From Heterobilharzia americana (lineage: Eukaryota; Platyhelminthes; Trematoda; Strigeidida; Schistosomatidae): a DNA stretch of 64,000 nt. Positions 40,551 through 51,320 of the stretch are shown here, one piece after another (position 1 is the stretch's first letter; the number at the start of each line of letters is the position of its first letter). The notes beneath the pieces were generated by a model. That model was given only the letters and a program-made list of their open reading frames with translations, did not search any database and was not told the origin of the DNA. The stretch is from NCBI GenBank assembly GCA_944470555.2, contig CALYCZ020000363.1:22253-86252 (forward strand). Direction: 5' to 3'. The position numbers and the translations under genes were made by a program.

Positions 40551-42170
40551 ACCCTATGGCTTCAGTTTGTCGAATTATTATCAGTAATCCCGGATTCCGT
40601 AGGGGAGAAGTCTACCAGTTCACACGTTTTCAACATTTTTGGCTACATCCAGACTACCATAACAAGTCACTGGTTCACACGCGTCTGCACAGGAGCTCAC
40701 TTAACGAAGGAGTTCAACACTACTAACTCCCCACAGCCCTAGCATCATTCATGAGCATCGACTGAAGAAGTCATTCTACTTCATGTGAAAATAAGTATTT
40801 CGGTAAAAAGTATTCAACACATTTGGAGTATTGTCCGAGCAAATATTCATCAATCATTCCTTCAACATTCTCCTTTCGTGATTTCGTAGTAGTAGGACGT
40901 TTATTCTGCAATGTAGAACAAAGGGAAGATTTATAAAGTCGGCGGTATACACTTGCATGCAGTCAGCAGGAAAAACGATAAACACGGATCACATCTGCAC
41001 AAAGTTGATTGGGAAAAGTTTGATTAACCGTCCACCTCTCCGTATCTCGAAAGCATACACCTGACGTCTCAGGTGTGACCAACGCACCCTACTACACAGA
41101 CCGAGTGTATGAGTTACAATTTCGAAAAATATATGACGACGGCGAAGTAAACCGTTTCCGAAACTGCCCCCTTGAATTATCCCATTAGTTATGTCACTTA
41201 GGATACACACAGGAGTATGTAAGACAACTTCACGTGGTGTATCATCTCTCTATTGTTATCCAGTGTGACTCCCGAAGATGAGAGCTAGAAAAAGTATGGG
41301 AACAAGAATGCAACCCTGAGGCACACCACTCAGCATCGGGAACCAGTTAGATACAGAGAAGCCAACTCTAGATGACTGCTACCTCGTGTAACGACTATCT
41401 CTACGACAACTTACCTTCGGTGTACACCCATAAGCTGAAGTCTCTTATACAGAATATCCTGGTTCAGCCTGCCAGAAGCCTTTAAAAATTCGAGCAAACA
41501 AATATGAATGGGCTTCCTCTGCTCAACAGAAGTTGTTTCCGAATTCCTGAGCTAGGAAGTTTGCTGCCTCGAAGTAGGTGTAGAGAATCTGCGATCCTGT
41601 ATACTAAGCGAACTAATACCCCTCCATTCAACCAGTAAGCACAATACCCAGTTATTCCCCTACAGGGTTTTACAAGGATGTGCCAGATAGTTTACTGTGT
41701 CGTCTGGGATTTGTATGGTGCATCCGTTGCGGTTTTCCTTGTAATTTTGCCAATCTATACAACTGCTAGTGACGTACCGATTCCAAGAAAGCCACTTACG
41801 TTGTATGAGTGCATGGATGACCCAAGAAGAGTGAAAACTTGTCTGTTCTCCGTGTAGCCAGTGGACCAGCAAGTTTTACTCTTCTTGAGTTCAGTCAAAC
41901 ACGCTTAACATAATACGATGTAAACGGTTCTCTTGGAGTCAGTGTAGGCATTCAAAACATCCACAGTTTCCCTTTCCTTGCTTTCGTGTGGACATTCAGG
42001 AAATATAACTGAAGCCATCGTCTTTAAAGACGACAAGTGACTTTTGTCTGAAGGCGCGCGCCCATTTGTTACTGACGTGTTTTGTCTCGGCTGCATTCTA
42101 CTCGTAAATAAGCATATAAGCCCCCCAATCGGGGTAAACGTTTTGCTACAGAACGTACAGTTCTCGGTCA
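40550..42170 (-). mobile_element. M: CR1-like RT remnant between inverted repeats
   Basis: On the minus strand a linker-like frame (41660-41872) is followed by palm pieces, with VPQGCILVPILFLALIF near 41270-41320 as motif B, and by a further frame at 40989-41210. Homologous sequence at about 80 percent lies at 52795-54000. It is heavily frameshifted. Confidence 0.6.
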
Positions 42171-42174
42171 TGCC

Positions 42175-42495
42175 TTGTTCATATCCAGTCTAGAGGCAAT
42201 ACCACGGTATTTATCGCCGAAAAACAGTTGGCAGCCATACGGTTATAGTGAACGCGATTCAGTTAATCAACTAGACGCAAGAATTGCTACGTACAACGGC
42301 GCAACTATCTTCTCAACTCGGACATACTTCCTGCCGGTGATTCGTAGTCGTCTGGAGCGTTCAGCTGCCATAGCCTTTGGCTCTCTTCGTGGATCATTCA
42401 ACGAGAAATATCTTTCTTGGTCTTTACATACGCACTTGAAGCATTCGGTCAAAGTTGCTGATAAAGTGAGAGAAACCAAGTACCAAGTTCCTGTT
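42175..42495 (+). CDS. Unrecognised exon-like open frame
   Basis: Reads RIATYNGATIFSTRTYF, LERSAAIAFGSLRGSFNEKY and DKVRETKYQVPVG, followed at about 42495 by GTAAGC, a strong splice-donor match. The first part is unique and the last part lies in the inverted repeat. Residue composition looks protein-like. I do not recognise the family; a captured host exon is possible. Confidence 0.35.
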
Positions 42496-42623
42496 GGTAA
42501 GCTATCTACTTTACGCTTCATTCTCCGCTTAATTTACGTTATTTGTATGGTAAATCACTTAACTATATTGGCACAAAATTCCAAACCCCATCCCTTAGCT
42601 GTATAACGAGGTTTGCAGGTGGA
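42390..42623. repeat. Inverted repeat flanking an M fragment, right
   Basis: Partner of 40318-40550. It joins directly to a J-type ORF1 on its outer side, as the left copy joins the J3 endonuclease. Confidence 0.88.
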
Positions 42624-43735
42624 CGGAATCCAGTATGTGCCGGGAAGACGGGCGTAGCAACACAATCACCGTCTAAGATCCCCATAGCACTGTCACGTCA
42701 GGCACAGCATTTGTTGAAACCGGCAAACCCCTGTGGTAGCACACCTGCAGTCATACCGTTGGTGGAAAATAAAGCACGGGGAAAACGCGCTACGACTGAC
42801 ATCGCCATACAGAAAGTAAACCACTCCGTCGTCAACAAACAGCAAACCTCTGACGACTATGGTGTTTGCAAAGAATCGGTTTTGGAGGCTCAGAAAGCCT
42901 TTGTGTGCAACGTCTGTCTTAGATGGGTACACTGTAACTGTGATAATAGTTTACCGGGGCAGTACTACAGCTTTATGAGGAAGTACCCATGTAAATAGAT
43001 GTGGTATATATGCCCAGAGGGTCTAAAATCACCGGCCATCACCACTGGCAAACTGGAAAACCTGGTTCAGTCAAATATGTTACAAAGAACGGGCTCCAAC
43101 AACATTCCCTCAGGATGCGGTCTAGCTCCATATGCGCGCAAACACGCCACAGCTAAAGGCAGGAAAAAATTGGCTCCCACTCCAAGTGAGACACCAAAAA
43201 GGTCCTCGCTTGTATCACCGCCACCCAGACGATCCAACAGGACTGAACAACCTGAGGAAGTAGGTTGCGCTGAGAACGAATGGACGAAAGTGAATAGGGT
43301 GAGGGGTAGACCGAAAGCACTGGTTACCAAGCCCGATATCCCACGCTTACAGGACAAGAGAACAGATTCCATCATTCTGTTCAACGTCCCTACACCAACA
43401 GACCCACTCTTAGAAAAAAGAGAACAGTCTGACAAGGAGAATTGGGATGACTACTGCAGAAAGTTAGGAATAGAAACCATCGCAGCCAACTTATGCCGGC
43501 TCTCCCGTGTGAGTAGAGCACCTCGAGATAGGTCGCCACCACTCAGGGTATCAGCAATGACGGCGAAACAGTTGGAGAATATACTGCTGCTGTCACGCCG
43601 ACTAGACATTGCAGGCCCCTGCCCCATAGGGTGAAGCTAGACAAACCCTGGGTCACCCGAGAGGCAGAGAGTAAGTCCCCACTTAGTGACCTGCACAAGG
43701 CTGCAAGCATGGTGGTGCACGGAATACCCGAACTG
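42624..43735 (+). pseudogene. J-type ORF1, plus strand
   Basis: The first frame (to 42998) has a PHD-like finger: DDYGVCKES, FVCNVCLRWVHCNCDNSL, YYSFMRKYPCK, a TAG, then MWYICPEGL. The second frame (42999-43634) has RTDSIILFNVPTPTDPLLEK, WDDYCRKLGIETIAANLCRL, LRVSAMTAKQLENILLLSR, an RRM-like region. 43631 onward reads KLDKPWVTREAE and VVHGIPELAG. One stop and one frameshift break it. It faces away from J3, so the two are not one element. Function by analogy: RNA binding. Confidence 0.75.
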
Positions 43736-43738
43736 GCG

Positions 43739-43910
43739 GGTGGCTCTTACGTACGAAGTTGCCTGTCAGTTAAGCGTTCGTATCATATTCATTCGGAATA
43801 TATGAAAAGCACACTGTGTGATACAGTATTATCTGCAGGATGACGTTTAGAGCATAAATTATCATCACCCATGATCACACCAATGTAATCAAAGTACTTT
43901 GTACACCTGG
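43739..43910. repeat. Short inverted repeat, left
   Basis: Reverse complement of 48905-49071 (sum 92810). Almost identical for 150 bp, then weaker. It joins the J-type ORF1 at its left end. Confidence 0.88.
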
Positions 43911-43928
43911 AATCATCGAGGTACATTA

Positions 43929-44493
43929 AATTTCAATAATGAGATGTCAAAATAACAATAATGGTAGCTATAATAATGTTGCCTGTCGATGACATAAACG
44001 TTGAACAATGCATCAACGTCTGCTTCATGAAAATGGTCGTTTAAATTTGAAAACAAATGACCCAGTACATCTTTGCTTAGATTCTGAAAACTCCTGCTAC
44101 CCAGTCACTTTCATTTCACACAATACTCGTAGTTTACAAGATAGTTTCAAAGACAACTACTCTTGCTACATGCTTCATTTCTCAAACAGGCAATATCGAG
44201 GCATCCATGCACCAGCCCATATGCTAGTAGACACGGATCAATTCGGTCAACTCAGCGACACGATAATACATGCAACAACACTATTCACACTTATACTCTG
44301 ACATTTCACAGACCTATGAATGTCATTTGAAGGGAGGAAAAAATTCCATTAATCTCTGCATTACTCAAAAGTGTTTTTCAAAGTTATTGTTTATTTAAAT
44401 GAGTTTATAGGTATATTTGATGGTAAAAACGTTTGTCATCTGCCAGAAGACATTCATTGTGCTCACAAGTACGACCCAAATATATCAGTAGTA
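43929..44493. repeat. 565-bp direct repeat, copy 1
   Basis: Matches 49532-50096 at offset 5603 with two differences seen (ATGG/ACGG near 44028, CCAA/CCGA near 44478). It includes a 97-codon frame (44008-44301) of unknown nature. Confidence 0.93.
44008..44301 (+). CDS. 97-codon open frame in the direct repeat
   Basis: Reads RLLHENGRLNLKTND, YPVTFISHNTRSLQDSF and IHAPAHMLVDTDQFGQ. No domain recognised. The identical frame at 49611-49904 is conserved only because the repeat is recent, so coding is unproven. Confidence 0.25.
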   Translation: MHQRLLHENGRLNLKTNDPVHLCLDSENSCYPVTFISHNTRSLQDSFKDNYSCYMLHFSNRQYRGIHAPAHMLVDTDQFGQLSDTIIHATTLFTLIL

Positions 44494-44570
44494 ACGTCTC
44501 TCAATGAAACACTAAGTGGGTGACTCGGATTCCAATCTAAGGCGGGATATCAATTGCATCGAGGTTCCAG

Positions 44571-44622
44571 ATACGCCCTCCTGACAAGTGCCAAGAAGCA
44601 CGAAACCTAGATAAGGTAGGGC
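44571..44622 (+). ncRNA. Hammerhead-like motif with a mutated core
   Basis: CTGACAA (44581-44587) is followed by stem II GTGC/GCAC with loop CAAGAA, then GAAA (44602-44605), a short stem III CCT/AGG (44606-44616), TA as the cleavage site, and GGGC, which can pair with upstream GCCC (44575-44578) as stem I. This is the minimal stem III layout known from Penelope-like element hammerheads. The core has A where the catalytic G8 should be. It lies next to a Penelope element but on the opposite strand. Confidence 0.5.
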
Positions 44623-44669
44623 TTCCTGCCGATTGCCTCCAACCAACTAACATGTAATAAAACAGTATT

Positions 44670-44785
44670 ATTTACTATTTACTGGATGATATTTCGAACA
44701 GAAATTGACTCTTCACATTCATATTAAAGGTTTGAATATGAAGAGTCGATTTCTGTTCGAAACATCATCCAGTAAAAATACTGTT
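44670..44785. repeat. Long hairpin
   Basis: ACTGGATGATATTTCGAACA and the following bases to about 44723 pair with 44735-44779 in inverted order with a few mismatches, giving a stem of at least 40 bp. Flanking AACAGTATT and AATACTGTT extend it after a bulge. It may be a foldback mobile sequence or a Penelope terminus. Confidence 0.75.
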
Positions 44786-45099
44786 CCGGTTCACTGTGCA
44801 AAATATCTAACAAACAGACTCTCGAAGAATTCCATACACTATCATAGTGCTCAAGTCCTACGCCTACATTAAGGTCATCAACTTACCAAATTACCTACTG
44901 TATCATGATATGCAATTTTTCAGTAAGAAGTTACAAACAACGAGAAAAAATGTATCTAACCTGTAGTGTTTGAAACTGCCTTTTATAGTGATGAAGGGAA
45001 CCCACTACAATTTATGGCTCTAAGCATATATTATATATAGTGTTTTAATTTAGTCGAACTACTAATCATGTGTTGTGTGGGGTGTGGAACAGTTATCAT
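44786..45099. other. Unassigned AT-rich stretch
   Basis: No frame or motif seen between the hairpin and the Penelope terminal region. Confidence 0.4.
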
Positions 45100-45601
45100 A
45101 GGTTTTAAGTATGTCGAGCCATGAAGATGTTAATTTATATATAGCGGTGGGGATAAAAAAATTCGTCATATGAAGATGTGTTTTTCAGCCGCATGGAGTC
45201 ATTTTTGAACAGTGTTCACACACAAGCTGAAGTAAATGATTGAATATTTTCAAATAGGGATCAAAAATAAGACATATTGATCGAGGGAATGAATTCATTT
45301 TTTGCAATTAGGTATTCGTCTTGAGCTATACATTAGTACATAATTTTACGATTTGATCAAATTAGCATGCGCTTGGTGGTGTTTGGTGAACATTAATCAA
45401 GTTATGAAGATAAAGATTAGCAAGAAAAGGGGAGTTTTTAAAATTGGTTATATGAAGACTTTTATTCTTAGGTAAATTTAATGATTTTTGATAGGCGTTC
45501 AGTCCTAAATTATAAGTGATTACGTTATCATGAGGAAGAAAAATGACTACTGACAGAAACAGGAAGGGGAATAGGTTTACGAATTAATACTAGAATTTAC
45601 A

Positions 45602-45945
45602 TCATATCAACTGCCACGTTAATGAAAGTGGTCTGACAATCTTCTTTCGAGTGTAAAGGTTAACTTTGTAAAGGCGAATTGCAACCGCCTCTGCTAGGCC
45701 AAGTAAACAAGTGCGTAATCCATATGATAAATTAATTGAGATATGATGAATAATTTTGAAAGCTTTTCTAGCATCCACTTGGTGTCCCATGTCAACTAGG
45801 TACGCAAGTATGGAGCTCTTTGTTGTTCTAGTTTGTCCCTTGCTCAACCATGATATGTGGTGCTCAAAAGTTCGGCGATGGAACTGCCTCATTCTACGCC
45901 GAATGTAACTAGCTCCACATTAGCAGTTGAACTGATAAATGGACA
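45602..45945 (-). pseudogene. Penelope GIY-YIG endonuclease remnant
   Basis: Near 45895-45945 the frame reads QFNC, stop, CGASYIRRRMRQFHRR, then FEHHISWLSKGQTRTTKSS, ILAYLVDMGHQVD and GLAEAVAIRLYKVNLY. The GASYI motif and the Arg/His positions match the GIY-YIG nuclease fused to Penelope RTs, which cuts target DNA. One stop breaks the motif. Confidence 0.8.
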
Positions 45946-46107
45946 TGGAAGTGGTAGAATTAAGCACTTTGTCTCTATTTCTTGCACCTAGAATCCCGCG
46001 ACTCTAGAAGATGGCACATAATTTGGAGGCTGGGAATGCTGTATACAAGACTCTTTTTATGGGTTGTGTGATGATCTCACCGGCAATGTCACTCTTAAAT
46101 TTCAGCT

Positions 46108-47826
46108 TCAAGAAGATTTGCTTCTTAGGAACTGTTGGCGTTTTTTATTAACCATCGTAACATTCATATGCTTAGTCAAAAGCTTCGCCTGATAGCCATT
46201 CCTACTAAGCAGATCATGGATGGTGGTGAATTCTTCCGTTATAGCATCATCTGGGCGAATAGCTATGGCGCGGTATGCTAGGTTCCTTTTGTATTGGAGG
46301 GGCAAATCACTAGAGAAGTGTATTGACCTGTAGACGTTGGTTTCTATATACACTTTGTTTCAGAGTTCCACCTAACCTTCTTACCAACAAAACATCAAGA
46401 AATGGGATACTGTCATTTTCCCCCTCTTCCATTGTGAAGTTGATTGCTGGATGAACTCATTGAGAACAGTATTCTTGTCAATCTCACTCTTGAGAACTAC
46501 AAAAGTATCATCCACGTAATAACAATATAATTCTAAACAGCTAATAGTTTCGTTCAGTGAACCATTCGCTAGTTATGCCAGAAAACATATGCTAAGAGCG
46601 GGCCAACGGGCGACCCCATAGCTACACTATCAGACTGTCTGTAGAGTTCATTGCTGAAAAGGAATTGTGCGTTCAACGTACACTTCAGAAGTGGTTCTTT
46701 CAATATGGAGACTGGAACACCTATTTCCATACCGTGCTTATTAAGTTCGTTGCAAATAAAATCTACTGCCTCCATTAAAGGAACATTAGTCAAAAGAGGT
46801 GAAACATCATACGTTATCACTAACTTATTATCTACTTTCAGATCCTCAGTCTCTTCAACAAATTCAAAGGTATCTTTGAGAATTTACTTTACAACTTCTT
46901 TGTGGAGAGGCTTCAAGAGTTGGGCTAACCATTTTGCGGTTTGTTTGATACGGAGTGTTTATCATATCGAGAACTGGTCGGAGAGGCAGACCGTTTTTAT
47001 GCAGTTTTGGTAGACCATAAAGTCTAGGTGTAAAGGTTCCAGTGGGTTTGAGCATTTCAAAGGTGCTTTCTGAAATGAAACACTGTTGTTTTATCTTTTT
47101 TCAGTGATACGGTTAGATGTTTCTCAGTTTTCTCTGTCACATCATCACAAGCGACTAATTCCTGAAATTTACTCTCATCACTAAGTAAAGCATTCATTTT
47201 CTTTATGTAGTCCTTTTTATCCATCAAAACTATTCCTGTTCTTTTATCTGGCTTAATAGTCATGGTATCTGCATACGTTTTAAGCTTTTGCAAAGCTTCT
47301 CTGTTTTCTTCGTTAAAATACTCTTTTTACGGTTTCTACTACTCATGTACTTAAGGCAGGAGTCAACGAGTGTAGTCTTAAGTCTATCAACGTCTTCACT
47401 AGATGATGGTACCAAACCTTCAATCTGTGTACACAAGTTTGCAAACTGCACTTCTGTTTCCATCTTACTGATCGTATCACGACTGTCACAAAAGTTTGAT
47501 CCAAGTGAAAAAAACTTCTAATTGTGTATAACATCAGGATCGATACTAGAAAAATTGTGCACAAACTGACCTGGGTTAGTCGGGAATCTCATCTCTGGTG
47601 TTCGATTTTCAAGACTTTTAATCAACTTAATGCGCTTCTTTTCCTTCCATGCATTGACAACATTCTCTACATAACTCAAAAATTCCTGTTTTAAATTTTC
47701 CGGAAGCCCTTCTACAGCGTGGAATCTCTCTGTAACATTTTTCCACATTTCACCAGAATAAGATAATAGTGAGTCAACCTCATTCAGAGCATAATGTTTC
47801 AGGGCTCTTTCAGTAGGCTGAAACAC
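46108..47826 (-). pseudogene. Penelope reverse transcriptase remnant
   Basis: The N-terminal part reads TERALKHYALNEVDSLLSY and FVHNFSSIDPD. It is followed by IKPDKRTGIVLMDKKDYIKK, TPRLYGLPKLHKNGLPLRPV, motif A ITYDVSPLLTNVPL, motif B SVAMGSPVGPLLAYVF, and motif C YVDDTFVVL near 46500-46530. These are diagnostic of the Penelope RT, which is related to telomerase. 46108-46353 gives the thumb side. Frameshifts separate nearly every block. Confidence 0.88.
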
Positions 47827-48199
47827 GAAGCGTCGGAAAAATCTTCAATATTATTTAGGGTAACACATCGTTGAAATCCATTTGTCGATAAAATCTACAG
47901 TAACACCTTGGCATAAGAGAGCCTTGCGTTGTACTTCAGTTACTCATTGAGAAACTTTGACGCAATTCGATGCTGAAAAGGCTTCAGCACACTGAATATT
48001 TCCATAAAGATATTTAGAAAAAGACTGACCGAGCGAACAATTGAACAAATATATTCCTTTTCAATCACATCTTCGTCACGGGCTCTACGCTAATATTTAC
48101 TTTCACAGTTTAATCAAATTACTAATCAAGTGGTGAATAATAATCATAGACATTGTGTAGGTCAAACAAGTCATGAAGATGATGATTTAGAAATGAAGG

Positions 48200-48365
48200 T
48201 GGAGTTGTTATAAAATTGGTTGGTTATATGAGGAAGTTAAATCTTAGGTAAATGGAGCGATTTTTCATGTTTGTTCAGTCAGTTTATTACTGAACACTCA
48301 CTCATTCACCTAACAATAAATCTCTTCATATAACCAATTTTAATAACTCCATTCATTATTACTTA
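48200..48365. repeat. Imperfect hairpin at Penelope 5' side
   Basis: GAGTTGTTATAAAATTGGTT at 48212 onward pairs in inverted order with the stretch ending AACCAATTTTAATAACTCC near 48350. Such mixed direct and inverted terminal copies are typical of Penelope elements. Confidence 0.7.
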
Positions 48366-48384
48366 TTCACATCGTTATTTGTAG

Positions 48385-48410
48385 ATCATCATCATCATCA
48401 TCATCATGTT
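48385..48410. repeat. (ATC)n microsatellite
   Basis: About eight ATC units. Confidence 0.9.
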
Positions 48411-48904
48411 CATGATTTATTTACGAGTGAATTGAAGTGAATCGAGAAGATCGAGTCGTGAATGTGTATACCTTGAGATGCACAATGTTTATTGCACTGC
48501 AAGCGCTCAATAAAATCCAGGTGAGCATAAGCAATTGTGATACATTAGCATAGCGAGGCCACAATACACTGAGGGCGACCAACTCAGTTTATGTGAGTGA
48601 TCAAGTACTCGTGCAACTGGCACACTGAACAGTGAGTGAATATCATATCAGAGTACTCGAGTGAACAGCACTGGTGTTAGAAACGCGGAGTGCTGGATTT
48701 CGGTTATATTGAAGGGGGATTTTCATGCAAAATAAGCAAAGCACTTACCGTCTGGTGTAGCCTTACTAGTGTTTTTACCACGAACAGTTTCAGCTCAATT
48801 CTCGTTTAGACATGCGTGCTTTCTTTGTGATTCGTGGCTGCTTGCGATCACTCATAGCACTATCTGACGGGCCATCATCTGACATCGATGATATCTTGTT
48901 CAGA
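48411..48904. other. Unassigned stretch
   Basis: No open frame of note. Sequence close to the inverted repeat at 48905 remains weakly similar to 43911-43925. Confidence 0.4.
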
Positions 48905-49071
48905 TGTAGAAAGTACTGTGATTACATTGGTGTGATCATGGGTGATGATAATTTATGCTCTAAACGTCATCCTGCAGATAATACTGTATCACACAGTGTG
49001 CTTTTCATATATTCCGAATGAATATGATACGAACGCTTAACTGACAGGCAACTTCGTACGTAAGAGCCACC
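48905..49071. repeat. Short inverted repeat, right
   Basis: Partner of 43739-43910, enclosing the Penelope element. Sequence beyond 49071 shows no match to the J-type ORF1. Confidence 0.88.
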
Positions 49072-49404
49072 GAATGCAATCCGGGACGAACTGAGAAGAG
49101 GACCGAAGCTGGTTGGGAGCGAATAACGGTCAGTTAATTCAAAAAACAGGTGAGTTTGTATGCACATGAAACATGACCTTGTCTGATAACTGGACAATAA
49201 CATAGTAAGCGCAAGGATTAACCAATCAGCGAATTACATTACAAATGGGGGCAGAAAATAAGCTATTAGTCACGCTGTAGAAATGGTGTGAGAATGACAA
49301 GTTGAAAGTGTTAAAATCAATAACAATGTTTTATGTGGGACTGGGCCTTATAACTATCATAATCCAGCCATAATTGTACAATGAGATGAACTACATGATT
49401 TTTG

Positions 49405-49406
<2 letters not shown>
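49072..49406. other. Unassigned stretch before the (TA)n tract
   Basis: No frame, motif or repeat partner recognised. Confidence 0.4.

Positions 49407-49499
<93 letters not shown>
49407..49499. repeat. (TA)n tract, about 46 units
   Basis: Uninterrupted TA dinucleotides over about 92 bases, ending TAATATC. It lies just before the direct repeat at 49532. Confidence 0.97.
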
Positions 49500-49502
<3 letters not shown>

Positions 49503-49531
49503 CTAAAGACTGGAGTCCCCGAGAAACATTT

Positions 49532-50096
49532 AATTTCAATAATGAGATGTCAAAATAACAATAATGGTAGCTATAATAATGTTGCCTGTCGATGACATAA
49601 ACGTTGAACAATGCATCAACGTCTGCTTCATGAAAACGGTCGTTTAAATTTGAAAACAAATGACCCAGTACATCTTTGCTTAGATTCTGAAAACTCCTGC
49701 TACCCAGTCACTTTCATTTCACACAATACTCGTAGTTTACAAGATAGTTTCAAAGACAACTACTCTTGCTACATGCTTCATTTCTCAAACAGGCAATATC
49801 GAGGCATCCATGCACCAGCCCATATGCTAGTAGACACGGATCAATTCGGTCAACTCAGCGACACGATAATACATGCAACAACACTATTCACACTTATACT
49901 CTGACATTTCACAGACCTATGAATGTCATTTGAAGGGAGGAAAAAATTCCATTAATCTCTGCATTACTCAAAAGTGTTTTTCAAAGTTATTGTTTATTTA
50001 AATGAGTTTATAGGTATATTTGATGGTAAAAACGTTTGTCATCTGCCAGAAGACATTCATTGTGCTCACAAGTACGACCCGAATATATCAGTGGTA
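49532..50096. repeat. 565-bp direct repeat, copy 2
   Basis: Second copy of 43929-44493. It begins 32 bases after a long (TA)n tract and ends at the start of a second Penelope remnant. Confidence 0.93.
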
Positions 50097-50129
50097 AGGT
50101 TCAGTTCATGGATAGCTAATGCCTCTGCT

Positions 50130-51196
50130 GTTCTTAGAAGCTGAATACAGAGACAATGTGACGTGTTTCATCGAATTCGATAGAAAACCTTTAAATGATT
50201 GTTTGGGTCGGTCAAATGGTTAGAATCGGTTAGATGTTCAAGGATAGAACTTCGAATGCATTCACTTTGACCTTTAGAAAACTATGCTGGAATATATTCT
50301 TGTATACATGTTGACAGCAATCTTTGACTACAGTTGATTTACCTTGCTCCACAGAAGCAGGTGAACTGGTAGATACACATGGAGGTAGGTGGCCTATCAA
50401 GTGATATTGTCTTTTAAAAAACGAGGAACAATTTACGTCTAGTAAGGTTCAAATAAAGTTCGGCTGATAAGAAAGTCCTACTAATTGATCTGGAAAGACG
50501 ATTTTTCAGTAATTTTGATGCTGCATCGCCTTTAAATTCCAGATTCATGAACAAAGTCTCTTTAGAAACCGGGCTGACAACCAATTTGCTCGCGTTTCTG
50601 CAATGTTCCTATCAATAAATTGGATAGGAAAACCGTTTTCCACAAGCTTACCTCTTAGAAAATCAAGTTTAACTTTCACACAGTCTGTTCTACGACTATT
50701 ACTTATTCGATCGCAGAATGAGTGAATGAGGCTTCTTTTCCTCATGATCGGCACCCATCTGTGTACATTCCATTGGTATGCCTCGTAAGTAGCACGCCAA
50801 AAAAGAAATAACTGAGTGCAATTCCCTCTCAGTATTGAATTCCAACACTGAGTGACAATTGTTGAACTCGTTTAGGGTGTCATCCAAATCGAGATTTGAG
50901 TCACCGGTAGCGGATATATAAACCGCATATCATCTATAGATATCAAAATGATTAATAGTTGGGCTAAGGTTAGAAGTTTCCAATTTTGATATAAGCAATC
51001 TGGCAATACAGGTCCTATTAGGGATCCCATCGCATCCCAGTCATTTTGCTTGTATGTCTCATCGTTAAAAGTACATCTCATCAAGTTGTCTCAAGTAGTT
51101 TTTTAAGAATTCCTAATTTTCTGTTATGTGAATCGATGAAATCACACATGTAACAGTTCCAGTGATTGGTACACTGATGAACAGTGTGGTGACATC

Positions 51197-51256
<60 letters not shown>

Positions 51257-51320
51257 CTTCAGTCTGAAGACTTTTTCGGCAATACTCCACAGAACTGTCA
51301 GCAAGTCATGTAGCATCAGC
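50130..51320 (-). mobile_element. Penelope-like element 2, remnant
   Basis: Minus-strand blocks include DVTTLFISVPITGT (motif A), FNDETYKQNDWDAMGSLIGP (motif B), ILISIDDMRFI (motif C, Tyr-Val replaced by Ser-Ile), and a thumb region to 50545. A region near 50280-50400 may be a decayed GIY-YIG part. It differs clearly from element 1. An (AAT)n tract interrupts it just upstream of motif A. Confidence 0.75.
51198..51254. repeat. (AAT)n microsatellite, 19 units
   Basis: Pure AAT repeats inside a Penelope RT remnant. The repeat creates long artificial Asn or Ile runs in translation. Confidence 0.97.

Larger units (their letters stand above)
45100..48290 (-). mobile_element. Penelope-like element 1
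   Basis: On the minus strand, an N-terminal domain, RT and GIY-YIG endonuclease remnants occupy 45602-47826. The two sides carry related sequence, TTATGAAGAT...AAAATTGGTTATATGA at 45400-45480 and a divergent partner at 48175-48290, which fits the terminal repeats of Penelope elements. The coding region is split by several frameshifts. Confidence 0.83.

Noticed and set aside
48385..48410. CRISPR-like or tandem regulatory repeat.
   Set aside because: It is a simple trinucleotide run with no spacers, and the genome is eukaryotic.
49357..49659. Open frame with an Ile-Tyr repeat.
   Set aside because: It is a translation of the (TA)n tract.
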